From Phaseolus vulgaris (lineage: Eukaryota; Streptophyta; Magnoliopsida; Fabales; Fabaceae): a stretch of 64,000 nt of DNA. A program made the translations under genes and the position numbers. How positions within the stretch are numbered: the stretch's first letter is position 1; the number at the start of each line of letters is the position of its first letter. Shown piece by piece: positions 1 through 12,010 of this stretch. Below the pieces are notes generated by a model that had not been told where the DNA came from, searched no databases, and saw nothing but the letters and a program-made list of their open reading frames with translations. The stretch spans positions 36,430,608-36,494,607 of the forward strand of contig NC_023758.2 of assembly GCF_000499845.2 (NCBI RefSeq), given 5' to 3'.

Positions 1-2617
1 ATTCTTTGTCTAATGGGTATGGAGTACAAAAAGATACATGCATGTCCTAATGATTGTATATTATACCGGAAAGATTTTGAATTGTTGAAAAGTTGTCCGA
101 GGTGTGGGTTATCACGTTATAAGTTGAAACAAAAAGATGATGATTCTATTGATGACATGGAAAAGCATGAACCCCCAATGAAGGTTATGTGGTATCTTCC
201 CATCATTCCAAGGATGAAGCGTTTGTTTGCAAACCCAGACGATGCTAAGAATCTTAGATGGCATGCAGATGAGAGGAAATGCGATGGCATGTACCGACAT
301 CCAGCTGATTCTATTCAATGGAAGAAATTTGATGATGACTTTCCAGAATTTGGTAAAGAATCAAGAAATATCTGACTTGGTTTAGCTACAGACGGAATGA
401 ATCCGTTTGGTAATATGAGTACAAATCACAGTTCATGGCCTGTATTACTAGTTATTTACAACTTACCTCCTGGATTGTGCATGAAGCGAAAATACATGAT
501 GTTGTCTATGATGATATCCGGTCCGAAACAACCAGGGAATGATATTGATGTTTATCTAAGTCCCCTAATTGAAGATTTGAAGTTAATGTGGGACCAGGGT
601 GTCGAAGTATTTGACGGATTTGCTAATGAAACTTTCAAGCTTCATGCCATGTTATTTTGCACCATCAATGACTTTCCGGCATATGGTAACTTATCAGGTT
701 ATAGTGTTAAGGGTCACAAAGCGTGTCCAATATGCGAAGAAGACACTGCTTCTCAACAATTGAAACATGGAAGGAAAACAGTATATCTTCGGCATCGGAG
801 GTTTCTTAGAAGTCATCATCCTTACCGGAGGTTGAAAAAAGCCTTTAATGGACACCAAGAGGGTAGTGGTCCACCAACTCCATTAACCGGTGTTGAGGTT
901 TACGAAAAGGTAAATAACATAGACCACACCTTCGGCAAGTCCAAAAAAAAGTCATCTGTGACAAATATTTGGAAGAAGAAATCAATCTTCTTTGATCTTC
1001 CGTACTGGTCGAGGTTAGAAGTCAGACATTGTATAGATGTAATGCATGTTGAGAAGAATGTGTGTGATAGCTTAATTGGTACACTTCTTAACATTAACGG
1101 GAAGACGAAGGATGGTCTAAATGCTCGTTTAGATTTGATTGAGATGAACATACGCGGCGAGTTGGCACCCATACAAATGGGTAAGCGTACATATTTGCCC
1201 CCAGCCTGTTACACAATGTCAAAAGATGAAAAAATTAGTTTTTGTCAATGTCTAAAGGGTGTAAAAGTGCCACAAGGACATTCCTCAAATGTGAAGAGTC
1301 TAGTGTCAATGCAAGATTTGAAGTTAATTGGGTTGAAGTCTCATGATTGTCACATCTTGATACAACAGTTGTTGCCGGTAGCTATCCGTGGGATCTTACC
1401 AAAAAATGTTAGACACACCATAACCCGTTTGTGCTCATTCTTCTCTTCCATCTGTTGTAAAGTCATTGATCCCTCTAAACTAGATGAACTTCAAAATGAA
1501 ATTGTTGTTATCTTGTGTGAATTGGAAATGTTTTTTCCTCCGTCTTTTTTTGACATCATGGTTCATCTAGTGGTGCATCTGGTAAGAGAGGTTAGATTGT
1601 GTGGACCAGTGTACTTAAGATGGATGTATCCTGTTGAGCGGTATATGAAAATTTTGAAAGGTTATGTGAAAAATCATTATCGTCCAGAGGCTTCAATGAT
1701 TGAAAGGTACATAGCTGAAGAAAATATTGAATTTTGTTCAGAGTACATGACAAAAGCAAATCCAATAGGTGTTCCAGCTAATTCATGGCACCACAGGCGT
1801 TCTACAAGTAAATGTTTACGTGGTGTGAATATTGTAAGCAAATCTCGTATCAGAAGTCTTGCAAGCACATTTGTACATATTGAATAACACAGATGAAGTT
1901 GTACCTTACATAGAAGCTCATAAAGCCATTGTGAAGGCAAATAACCCAAGACAAGCAGAGAAATGGGTCTTGATGGAACATAATAGAACTTTCATGCCTT
2001 GGTTTAAAGATGAGGTGTTCAAGGATTCAACGGCATCAGAGACATTGACTTGGTTGGCTGCTGGATTGAAGTTTGATGTCATTTCATGTACAGCGTACGA
2101 AGTGAATAATTGTATATTTTACACGAAGTCCCTGGATGAAAAGAGTACAGTTCAAAATTCTGGTGTTACTCTTGAAGCCGAGTCAATGCAGTTTTCGACT
2201 TCGAAAGATACAAATCCAGTACTTGGATCAATGGCATACTATGGGTTTATAGAAGAGATATGGGAGATTGACTACACTAAGTTTTTCGTTCCAGTTTTCA
2301 AGTGTAAATGGGTTGATAATAAAAGTGGGGTTAAAATTGATGAATCAGGATTCACACTAATTGACTTTCGAAAGATAGGGTATCGAGATGAGCCATTTAT
2401 AATGGTTCAACAAGCATCTCAGGTTTTCTATGTGAAAGATCCTACGTCAGAACATTGGTATGTCGTTTTACACGGGAAAAAACAAGGGTAAGCCATAGAT
2501 GATATTGAATATGGCGAAACTCGTTCATTCACACCAATGATAACTAATAAAGATGACGATGTACTTGATGATGTACATGCAACCCGTAAAGACCATAGTG
2601 AAGGAATTTACATATAA
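1..2617 (+). pseudogene. TNP2-like CACTA transposase (5' truncated by the window, broken)
   Basis: The frame is already open at base 1. The first part holds the transposase core, including LATDGMNPFG near 381-410 and HCIDVMHVEKNVCDSL near 1027-1070. A DUF4218-like region follows (about 1380-1750, LPKNVRHTITRLCSFF to MYPVERYMKILKGY), then a DUF4216-like C-terminus (about 2240-2490, YGFIEEIWEIDY to GYRDEPFIMVQQA). Three lesions are visible: an in-frame TGA at 373-375 where the family context suggests Arg, a one-base frame change near 1858 before QAHLYILNNTDE, and a TAA at 2489-2491, after which the frame runs on to 2617. The GTAAG at 2488 could instead be a splice donor paired with the acceptor at 2731. 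Domain names come from knowledge of plant CACTA proteins. Confidence 0.88.
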
Positions 2618-2735
2618 ACATTCAACCCACATGCAACATGTAAATAAGCATTTAGAATTTTTTGTATTATTTTTATATGATTTTAATTCGATGCACATTA
2701 ACTAATGTTTGTTACCTAATTTTTTTAACAGAGAC

Positions 2736-5629
2736 ATGAATGACGACCAGACTCCAGATAGACCTCGATCTGGACGAGGCAGTAGAGGACCTACTAGATT
2801 GAAGCGTCTTGCATTGAGACGTGTTGCTGGTGAGAAGACACATGTTGACATTGACGTCAACACTGGAGTGGCTTTTGGTCCTAAGGCAGATGAGTTTATG
2901 AGCTATCTTGGAGTTGTTTCTCGTGAGAGGCTCTCCATTTTGATTAATTCATGGGATGAGGTTTCAGAGGTTGATCGGAACATGCTATGGGAGGATGTTC
3001 TGGTAAGCTTTACATTATTATTGTTATCATATAATGCTTTTTAATATTGATTAATTAATTTTAATTTGATGATGTTATTTTCTAGGCAAACTTTGACATT
3101 CCTGATGTGGAACCGCTTCGATCAAAGATATTATCCAATATCGCACTTAAATTTCGTACCTTTAAGTCAATACTGACTTCGAGATACATTTTTGGCGACC
3201 TTAAAGACGAAAATCCATGTTTAAAGTACCAACATATTGATGAAGAGACATGGCGTCTTTTTAGAGAAAGCCGTGAAAATGAGGCTTGGATGGTAAGTGA
3301 AGTAACTTTTTTGTTTATATAACATTAATAAGTTTATCTTATTTACTTCAGTTTGTTTATTTCAATTATGACAGGATCGTCGGAAGAAAGCTCAAGAGAT
3401 AGCTTTGAAGAATCTTACCCCGCACGTTATGTCTCGTTCGGGCTATAGAAAACTTGAGCAAACACTGATGGTGGAAAAGGAGAAATCTCAACAGGGGACG
3501 TATTCTGAGAATGTGGAAATAGGGGTCACTTCTCCTCCACCACCTTTTCGCCATGAAAAATGGAAGAGGGCCCGAATTAAAAAGTCGGGTGCACCAAGTT
3601 CCGAGCAATCCGGGGTTATAATCGAAAAAATTGTAAGTTATTTTTGTTATTTTCAATTTTTTTAAAGCATTAATTATATTAATGATTGAAAATATGATTT
3701 TTGTGTACTCTTGCAGGATTCCTTGGAATCCGACGGTACATTTGTTGCTGAAGGTCGTCACGATATCCTGGTTGAAGCAATTGGACGACCTGAACACTCT
3801 GGTCGTGTTCGTGCCGCTGGACAAGGGGTCGGAATTAAACTTTATTTTGGAGTTTCAGAACGACAGCCATCCTCCTCCTCCAAGAAGGAAACTCAAATGA
3901 AGACTAAGTTACGTGAAGAAATAATGGAGGAGATGAGAAAGGAGACTGATTTGATGTGGCTGGAGATGAAAAAGGAGAATGATCGAATGCGACAAGAGTT
4001 TCTATCGCAACAAGTTTGTGCTGAGCCGATTGAACCCCTTGTTAGTCCCACTCCCAAGAGCACAAAGGGGAGTTGTGCGGCTCCTCCAACATCAGGGGAT
4101 GATATCAATGGGCAGACAGAGGATTGTGAGCTACTGGTAGTGGGCGGCAAACTTCCTCGGGTGGTGGCACTTGGAAAAGTCTATAAAAACGCCACCACCT
4201 TACATAACGTTCCTCTCTCCCCTGATGTGGCGAAGGTAACAGTTGAAAAAGTACGATTTCCTGATGCTCGTGTTCCACTACCTTCAGATGAGGTAACCAC
4301 TGTGGCCGATGCATTTCAGACATTCGTTGCCTGGCCCAGAGAGCTCATTCGATCTATGCCCGAACCTCATGTAATAATTTCATTTCATTATATTATTTTT
4401 TATTTATATTTATATATTACATATAATTTAATACAAATGTTGTTTATCTTGTAGGAACCTTTTCAGCCACCAAGTCCGAAAAAGAAGCGTGAGGTTCCAG
4501 TTGACGATCCTATGGCTTCCCTACGTCTCATTGCTAGTCAGATTGGCAATGATCCTTTTCCAGTTCCGTGGGATAATACATTTTTCCAAATCAACACTGA
4601 ACTGCCACTGATGATTTACAACACAGATTTATCAGAATTTATATCTGGGAACCAGGAGCTCAATATAATTATAATTCAATTTTTTATGATGTAAGTATCT
4701 TTACCTATTATTCAATTTACTTTATGTTAAATTATTATTGATTATGCTTTAACTAAAAACTTGTAGGTTTTTGCATAAAGTCTGTATCACTGAGGGGAAG
4801 GAAAATATGTATGGATTCGTAGATCCTGCATATACTAATCCCGTTGGACCAAACTCAACTGAGACTCAAGCATACATCACTAACATCCTGGAAAAAGAGG
4901 GAAAACAAATTTATTTATGCCCTTACATTAATGAGTAAGTTTAATTATATGTCATCAATTATTATTATTTCATGTTTTAAATATTTACTAACTCTTTTCA
5001 ATGATCATATAGGCATCATTGGCAGTTACTTGTCTTATCAATGGTTGATAAGACTGTTGTGTGGTTCTGTTCCCTACACAAGAAGATGCCCACAAAATTT
5101 AAGGATATCATTGATACGTAAGTATAGTATAAACTTAACTTTGTATATGTTACTAATTAACCATCTACTAACGAGGTTTTTTGTATTAACCAGTTCATGG
5201 CGTGGATATAACATCCTAAAAGGTCGATCCAGTTCAAATAATTTGAACTACATAAGAGTAAAGGTTTGTAATTTTTTTCTTTCTCTATTATCATTGTTTA
5301 TCAATATACTAACATATTACTTTTTATTGAATTATATAGTGTAATAAACAACCAGGAAGCTATGAGTGTGGCTATTACATTATGCAATGGATGATTACCA
5401 TTATAAGACTAGGTGTTAAAACTGGTTGTAAGGAGGTATATGTTAAATCATTTTTATAATTCTTGAACATATATATATATATATCTAGAAACTAATTTAT
5501 GTCAACTTTGCAATGCAGTTATTCACAGAAGAAACACCAATGAGTGAGGAAGGCATTTCATATGTTAGAGATTCTTGGTCCACATACTTCATTAATTTTT
5601 ATAACTCTAGCATAAGTAAACAATATTAG
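2736..5629 (+). CDS. CACTA second protein: plant transposase domain plus C-terminal Ulp1/C48 peptidase-like domain (10 exons)
   Basis: Inferred exons are 2736-3002, 3086-3292, 3375-3632, 3717-4370, 4455-4690, 4767-4934, 5013-5117, 5194-5263, 5340-5435 and 5519-5629. Every intron is GT-AG and the exon lengths add to 2172 nt (723 codons plus stop) with no internal stop. The N-terminal half resembles the Ptta/En/Spm plant transposase domain (EETWRLFRESRENEAW; GRPEHSGRVRAAGQGV). A charged, probably coiled-coil stretch follows near 3898-4010. The C-terminal end looks like a Ulp1/SENP cysteine peptidase: His in EHHWQLLVLSM (exon 7), and Gln and Cys in QPGSYECGYYIMQW (exon 9). Where canonical Ulp1 proteins have an Asp (LDSL or LDPL) this reads WFCSL, so catalysis is uncertain. 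The start follows an acceptor at 2731; an upstream untranslated exon is possible. Confidence 0.8.
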
Positions 5630-5787
5630 TGGTTTTATTATATGTAATTTGATCACTTGTAAATGTACATTTTGATGATTTCAATTGGTTACTACATTTT
5701 TGTATTTGTCTGGCTGGGTTTAATCATTATGCAGGTTATTTAAATATATGGTTTCTGCACAAAACAGGATGTACCAAAAAAAAAAAA

Positions 5788-6138
5788 GCACTATTTACAA
5801 ATGCGGTCATTTACCAAGACCGCATTTGTAAATGTGAATTTGCTATTTACAAATGCGGTCTTGGTAAATGACTGCATTTGTAAATAGTGATTTATGAATG
5901 CGGTTTTTACCAAGACCGCATTCATAAATCCTAAACCCCAAACCCACTCCCTAATTCAGAATAATATACAAATGCGGTTACCTAAAATGACCGCATTTGT
6001 AAATGTGATTTATGAATGCGGTCATAGGACCGCATTTGTAAATTCCAGATTTACAAATGCGTGTTGATCAAATGCGGTTCTATGACCGCATTTGTAAATT
6101 TAAAATAGCCGCATTTGTTTAACTTATCTGCACTAGTG
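5788..6138 (+). repeat. CACTA subterminal repeats and right terminal inverted repeat
   Basis: About a dozen direct and inverted copies of a motif close to atttacaaatgcggtc, some degenerate (for example gatttatgaatgcggt), fill this block. Several are paired as hairpins, such as the pair at about 5792-5832. The block ends in tgcactagtg at 6138. In CACTA elements such repeats are the binding sites of the accessory transposition protein and are needed for excision; that role is known for the class and inferred here. Confidence 0.9.
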
Positions 6139-9060
6139 ATTATCTTAATATTTGTCTCCACGTCACATGTTAACAAATGTGAGATTTTGTAATTAATATA
6201 AAATCATTCGGTGATGATTGTGATGATATAAAATGATAAGTGATTTTTATTATTTTCATTGAAAACGTTTTGAATAACAAGTGATTATCGTTGTCACTTA
6301 TATAAATGATGGTGACTTACTATAGGTGATGACATGGAAGGTATCGAGGAGTTTGGTGACCTCATTATTCAACATGTTTTCAATTAAATGTATAAATGTC
6401 ACTTATCATTTTACATTAATACAATTTTATATTAATCACAAAATCTTACGTTTCTTAACACATGCAAAAGAAATAAATAAAATGAATCTTACGTTTCTTA
6501 ACACATGCAAAAGAAATAAATAAAATGATGGAGTAAGATAATAATTATGCAATTAAAATACCCATATTTTTGACAACTTAAAACTTGATTAAATCATTTT
6601 TATTAAAATATTCTTACACTATAAATAATTAAGAAACATATTTAATTAATTTTTGAATTACAATATACTAATGAATATTAAGAAAGTAATATTCTTTCTT
6701 ACTTATATTAGTTATCGCAGGTAATAATAAAATATATAAATTAATATCAATATTTATTTAAGATAATGTTAAAATAAAAGTGGAATTATTACTTTGGAAG
6801 AAGTAAATCAGACTTGCTTTAAACAATTATTAAAAACTTAAACAATGAAATGGAGGGAGTAGTAGTAAATATTTCAAGAGATTTTATATAAATAAGAAAA
6901 AGAGATATAATAAATGTGATAAATACGGTAATAAATGAAGATAGATGAAAAAAAATGAAATGAAAGAAGGGTTGGAAGAAAGGGTAGATGGTTCAATGAA
7001 AATGTATATGGGTAAGTAAGATAAGGAATAAGAATAATCTTTTAGGAAGATAAATGACTTGAGAAGAGTCCCTATTAGAAAAGAGTGTTACTTGGGAAAA
7101 TGGAAGGAAAATGAGCTAGTGGAACATGGTGTTTTGGCTTGGTACAAGTGTCACATCTACTAATAACATGTTTACAAAAATTCTATCGAATCAAAATTTA
7201 TTAGATCCTCAGACACAAAGGTTTCCTCTCTGTTTACTAGATGATGGTGTATCAATTAGGATAACAACAAGAATAAAAAAATACATGTTATTATGATTCC
7301 ATCATACGCAAAAATAATTTAATTTTATTACTTTGTCTGATGAATTATTCTTTAGACAAATGATAAGTAAACTTTGTCTACTAAGCAACATAACTATAAT
7401 TTTTTTTAGACACACCTCTATTCCATTAAACTATCTATTTTATATCCTCCTATAAGTATCAGACGGATATTGAAAGTATGCTTGGAGAAAGAACATTTCA
7501 TATGTCATTACAAGATTTTTATTCACAAATTGATATATTTACAATTATGTATACATACATATATTTTTACAAAATTTACAATTTAATCTTCTCCAAATTA
7601 ATCCACTTGTATAGTTTAAAATGGATTAACAAGGGTTGTAGTTGTGAGTATAGTAAAAGTAATGATAACTAGTCTTGTAATTGAGATATTAACGGTTCCA
7701 TCTGATAGTGTTTATTTTCCTCGGAAAGTTACTGTATTTTCTATGTGTCCACATTCAACTGAAGTTCTGGAAACAAAACATTTACCACTACAGAAAAGTG
7801 TCTAACATATGAAGACACCATGTATACATATCTCAATATATTTCTATCATTTTTATTTAAAAAAAAAAAACAAGATACCTGAAATAAAGTGAGAACAAAT
7901 ATCATAAAAATATATCAATAATATTACTATACAATTATAATCTTAAATCTTACACTCTAAACCCATACAATTATATGTGGAAGATAGATATTTATACTTT
8001 ACTCGTTGATATAAAGAAAGTTTTTGATGAAGAATCTTGTTTAAATACAAGATTATACATTGGACTGAATTTATTATTATTAAAAAAATGAAAATAAAAC
8101 ATATAGAATATAATAATAATAAAAAACGGTCATCAAACATTAAATTTAAATATAAAAATTTATTAAAATAATATATTTAAAAGTTAGAAGACTGAATACA
8201 TCAATTTAAAACCATAAGGATCAAAAGATAACTTTGAAAAAGAAAATACAAACAAAAACACACTGTCCCAAAAATTAAACTAAAAAAACCTTAACGTTTT
8301 CCTTGACTTTTTACCAGCTTTACAGTTGACTATTTTTATAGTGGAGAAGGTGGAAACCACGATCAAGCGTTTAGTATAATTCTTTGAATGAATGATCTCT
8401 TTTATAATAAAATTAAAGTGGCATCAGTAAAAAGCTTCGTTATTTTCTTAAAATAAATTAATTTTGATATACTATTATCTTAAACATTTTTATCCTATCA
8501 ATAAATTTAAAACATCTTAAATTTAAAATTTAAAGTAATTATTATAAAAATGAACTATCTTAATTATATAATAATTCATATAGGTGGATAACAATATAAC
8601 ATTATAACATGTTATATTTATCTAAATAAATATTAATATAATAATTTCTTTAGTTTAAACAAGTACCAAATTTGATAGACTTTCAAATAAGTTTGCACTT
8701 TGCAAGGCACATAAATGAAGTAGGTGTGATGGATTAAAAAAAGGATAAAAAGTACCTACACTACAATTGAGTTTGTATTGTTTTTGTAATATACAATACA
8801 TTTATTTTTGCAAAGAAGGTGTTGGAATTTGGAAATGTCAAGTAACTTGTTTTATTTGTCTCAAAGTTTGACCCGTGACTTGTGAGTTTCTCCTTTCAAT
8901 TCAAATCATATTTCTTTTTTTATTAGATTCTATTCAAATGAAATTATATAATAAGATAAAGAAAAAGACAAACAAAAATACTAATTAACAGATTTTTATA
9001 TAAAAAACACTTTTTAGAATCATAATTCTTCATTTTCTTTTGCTTAAAGTCCATTCAAAT
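6139..9060. other. AT-rich intergenic DNA between the CACTA element and BBE-like gene 1
   Basis: No coding region or transposon end was recognised. The stretch holds short A/T runs, one 43-bp tandem duplication and, near its right end, the promoter region of the next gene. Possible WRKY-type W-boxes (TTGACT or TTGACC) occur near 8303, 8325 and 8868, but such short motifs are weak evidence. Confidence 0.6.
6442..6527. repeat. Tandem duplication, 2 x 43 bp, identical copies
   Basis: The unit starting aatcttacgtttcttaac and ending aaataaaatg occurs at 6442-6484 and again at 6485-6527 without a visible difference. Identity suggests a recent slippage or repair event. Confidence 0.95.
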
Positions 9061-9082
9061 ATGCCAGCTTCAGTAACATGGC

Positions 9083-9090
9083 TATATAAA
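9083..9090 (+). promoter_or_regulatory. TATA box of BBE-like gene 1
   Basis: TATATAAA lies 43 bases before the ATG at 9133 and 25 bases before the ATG at 9115. If it is used, transcription starts near 9115-9120, so the upstream in-frame codons at 9040-9112 cannot be translated. This supports the start at 9133. Confidence 0.65.
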
Positions 9091-9132
9091 CCAATGTTCC
9101 CATTTGTTGAAAAGATGAGAAAGGAGACAACA

Positions 9133-10713
9133 ATGGCCAATTCAATGGCTAAACTATTTTTCCTTTTGGTCACCGTCTTCACTTCAATTTTCCCTGCTGC
9201 AACTTCTACTTCTGCTGGCTTTGAGCAAGGTTTCCTTCAATGTTTTCAGGCAATTTTAGGGAACAACACAACTTCAGAAGTAACATTCAGTAAAAGTAGT
9301 TCTTCTTATGAACCCCTTTTGAATTCTTCTATAAGAAACGCCAGATTCCTAAGCAGTTCAGTCCCAAAACCAAATGTTATTGTCACTCCACAAAGCCTAT
9401 TCCATATTCAAGTAGCACTGCTTTGCTCAAAGAAAAACAATTTGGAAGTAAGAGTTCGAAGTGGGGGGCATGACTATGAGGGTCTTTCTTATGTTTCTCA
9501 CGTTCCATTCCTCATCATTGATCTTGTCAACCTTAGGTCCATAGAAATTAATATGGATGAAGAAAGTGCATGGGTTCAATCAGGTGCTACAGTTGGAGAA
9601 CTCTATTATGCAATTGCACAGAAAAGTAAGGTCCATGGGTTCCCTGCTGGAAGTTGCTCCACCATGGGTGTTGGAGGGCACTTTAGTGGAGGTGGGTTTG
9701 GAACAATTTTCAGAAAATATGGCCTAGCTTCGGATAATGTAATTGATGCTCAGATAATAGATGTCAATGGAAAGATACTGAATAGAACACTGATGGGAGA
9801 AGATCTCTTTTGGGCCATAAGAGGAGGGGGAGGGTCAAGCTTTGGAGTCATTACTGCATGGAAAATCAAGCTTGTACATGTTCCTTCAACAGTGACAGTT
9901 TTTGATGTTTCAAGGTCCTTGGATCAAGGTGCCACTGACCTTTTCCACAAGTGGCAAACTGTTGCTCCCAAACTTCCTGCAGAACTTTTTCTGCACAATG
10001 TTGTGGGGGTTTCCAATTCAGCTTCTCAAGGTGGAAAAACTGTGGTGGTTTACTTCACAGGATTGTATCTTGGGACAGCTGAGAATCTCCTTCCTTTGAT
10101 GCAAAACAATTTTTCAGAGTTGGGTTTGCAGCACAACAACTTCTCCCAGATGACTTGGATTCAATCTGTTCTTCACTTTGCAGGCTATTCAATAGATGAA
10201 TCCTTGGAGGTGTTGCTCAGGAGAAATCAAACATCCTCAAGTTTCAAAGCAAAATCTGATTATGTGAAGGAACCGATTCCCTTAGTTGGCTTAGAAGGGC
10301 TATGGAATATGCTACTCTCGGAGAACTCACCTCTGTTGATCTTCACACCATATGGCGGAAAAATGAGTGAGATTTCAGAATCAGAAACTCCTTTTCCACA
10401 TAGAAAAGGGAACTTATATGGAATTCAGTATTCAGTAAATTTGGTTTCGAATGAAGAAGCACCAAAGCATTTAGATTGGATGAGAAGATTGTATGAATAT
10501 ATGACACCCTATGTGTCAAAGTTGCCAAGACAGTCATATTTGAATTATAGAGACCTCGATTTGGGTGTGAACCAAGGAAAGTTGAACTATGAAAATGCAA
10601 AATCATGGGGTTTGAAATATTTCAAGAACAATTTTGAAAAACTGACACAAGTGAAGGCCAGAGTTGATCCTGGAAATTTTTTCAGGGACGAGCAGAGCAT
10701 TCCACCATTGTAG
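9133..10713 (+). CDS. BBE-like FAD-linked oxidase 1 (reticuline oxidase-like), intronless
   Basis: A 526-residue secreted flavoprotein of the berberine-bridge-enzyme-like family. The start MANSMAKLFFLL gives a hydrophobic signal peptide ending near residue 25. The same frame is open back to a TTG at 9040, but the TATA box lies inside that extension. The FAD_binding_4 region has His113 (SGGHDYEGLS) and Cys175 (FPAGSCSTMGVGGHFSGGG), the pair that bind FAD covalently in this family; their spacing of 62 matches berberine bridge enzyme. The BBE domain closes the protein (YLNYRDLDLG near 10540; FFRDEQSIPPL at the end). Several N-glycosylation sequons are present. Cys+3 is Met178, not the usual Val or Leu. 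An AATAAA lies at 10732. Relatives oxidise carbohydrates, oligogalacturonides, monolignols or alkaloids; the substrate here cannot be assigned. Confidence 0.93.
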   Translation: MANSMAKLFFLLVTVFTSIFPAATSTSAGFEQGFLQCFQAILGNNTTSEVTFSKSSSSYEPLLNSSIRNARFLSSSVPKPNVIVTPQSLFHIQVALLCSKKNNLEVRVRSGGHDYEGLSYVSHVPFLIIDLVNLRSIEINMDEESAWVQSGATVGELYYAIAQKSKVHGFPAGSCSTMGVGGHFSGGGFGTIFRKYGLASDNVIDAQIIDVNGKILNRTLMGEDLFWAIRGGGGSSFGVITAWKIKLVHVPSTVTVFDVSRSLDQGATDLFHKWQTVAPKLPAELFLHNVVGVSNSASQGGKTVVVYFTGLYLGTAENLLPLMQNNFSELGLQHNNFSQMTWIQSVLHFAGYSIDESLEVLLRRNQTSSSFKAKSDYVKEPIPLVGLEGLWNMLLSENSPLLIFTPYGGKMSEISESETPFPHRKGNLYGIQYSVNLVSNEEAPKHLDWMRRLYEYMTPYVSKLPRQSYLNYRDLDLGVNQGKLNYENAKSWGLKYFKNNFEKLTQVKARVDPGNFFRDEQSIPPL

Positions 10714-12010
10714 AAGATGGAAATCACAAACAATAAATTACTAAAAATTCAAACATCTGTGCTCATAGTTATAATGATGCATAACAATGATCTGTAATTG
10801 TTGCAGTTGTTGTAGTTCTGATTCTTGAAGAATCTGAGTGGATGTATTCATCAGAAAGGTGCCCTGTTGCAAGATTAATATTTCACCTCTTCTACTAGCT
10901 TATTGCATTGGTAAAATTTTAGAGAGATTTATTTTACATTATGTTATACTAATTACCATTCAAAATAGATATACACATATCTTCTATTTTAATAAAATAA
11001 CATCTATATTTTACATTTTTATATAATAATTAAACTATCAAATAAGGGATGAATGTCACTTTATTTAAATTTTAGTTAATATAATATTTTAAAACAAAGT
11101 ATAAGGGACTTTATTAAAGTATAAGGAGAATGCGTGTGATTTATTATTAAACTAAGAAAAATAAAAGTGTATTTAAAAATAATGGAAGTTGTAAATCTCA
11201 ATGTGCAAAAATTATAAATGTTTATTTTAAAATTGAAAGAGTGTAAATATGATATAGTATCACCAAAAGAGGATACGAAAAAACAATTTTTCCAAAAAAA
11301 TAATAATCCGTTTTGGTTTTCATCGAACTTAAAAAAATATTTTGAACAATTAGACACCTGGCAGAGGAGTACGGACAAAAACATTAATATAAAAAATAAG
11401 AATAAGAAGAGTTTTTTTTAGAGTTTTGAGTTGAAAATTTATGTTAAGTTGATAATTAAGCTAACATCTTAGTCTATTATTTTGTCTTAACTTTCTAGCC
11501 TAGTAACCCATCAAATCACAAGTAATGTAGGTTAGTCCACCAACCTATTTGTTTTATATTATACCTATAAAATATTAAAGTTGACTTATTAAAATAAAAA
11601 TAAATGGAAATATAATTTAAAGAATTATAAATTATAATATATGTGTTGTGTTGGTTGAAAGGTGAAAAATATATAATAATATTATAATTTGAATAATAAG
11701 TATTTATAAATTTAATTATTAATTATAATTAAATAATTTTTAATATATGAAAAAATAGTCATTTTAATTTATTCGATAAAATATTAATTAATATTTATAT
11801 AATTAAATATAATCTTATAATAAGATGAAAAAAATGAGTTTGTTGTTAAGTTGGTGGGTCTATTTAGCACATTTAATCAATATCGCATTTCTTTTCTTTT
11901 GTCTATTTAGTCTATCGACCTATCAATCAAAAAGGGTATAGATCAATAAATGTATTTGGGCATCTTGCAAATTCCATTAATCTATAATGGCTAAATTAAT
12001 AAAAACTTTA
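10714..12010. other. AT-rich 3' flank of BBE-like gene 1
   Basis: The likely polyadenylation signal at 10732-10737 is near the left edge. The rest is AT-rich sequence in which neither a gene nor a transposon was recognised. Confidence 0.5.

Larger units (their letters stand above)
1..6138 (+). mobile_element. CACTA (En/Spm) transposon, 3' part; 5' end lies outside the window
   Basis: A DNA transposon made of a TNP2-type transposase, a second multi-exon gene with a Ulp1-like domain, a subterminal repeat block and a terminal inverted repeat. The right terminus reads tgcactagtg and ends at 6138; its reverse complement starts CACTAGTGCAGATAAG, a CACTA-class terminus. The next three bases are att, the expected position of a 3-bp target duplication, but the left end is not in the window so this cannot be checked. 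The transposase carries at least three lesions, while the second gene is open through all inferred exons, so the copy probably needs transposase from elsewhere. Confidence 0.9.

Noticed and set aside
3366..4150. Minus-strand frames opposite the CACTA second gene
   Set aside because: The plus strand has GT-AG exons with conserved protein motifs; the opposite frames cross introns and have no motif.
9040..9132. N-terminal extension of BBE-like gene 1 starting with TTG
   Set aside because: The codon is not ATG, the TATA box lies inside, and the signal peptide begins at 9133.
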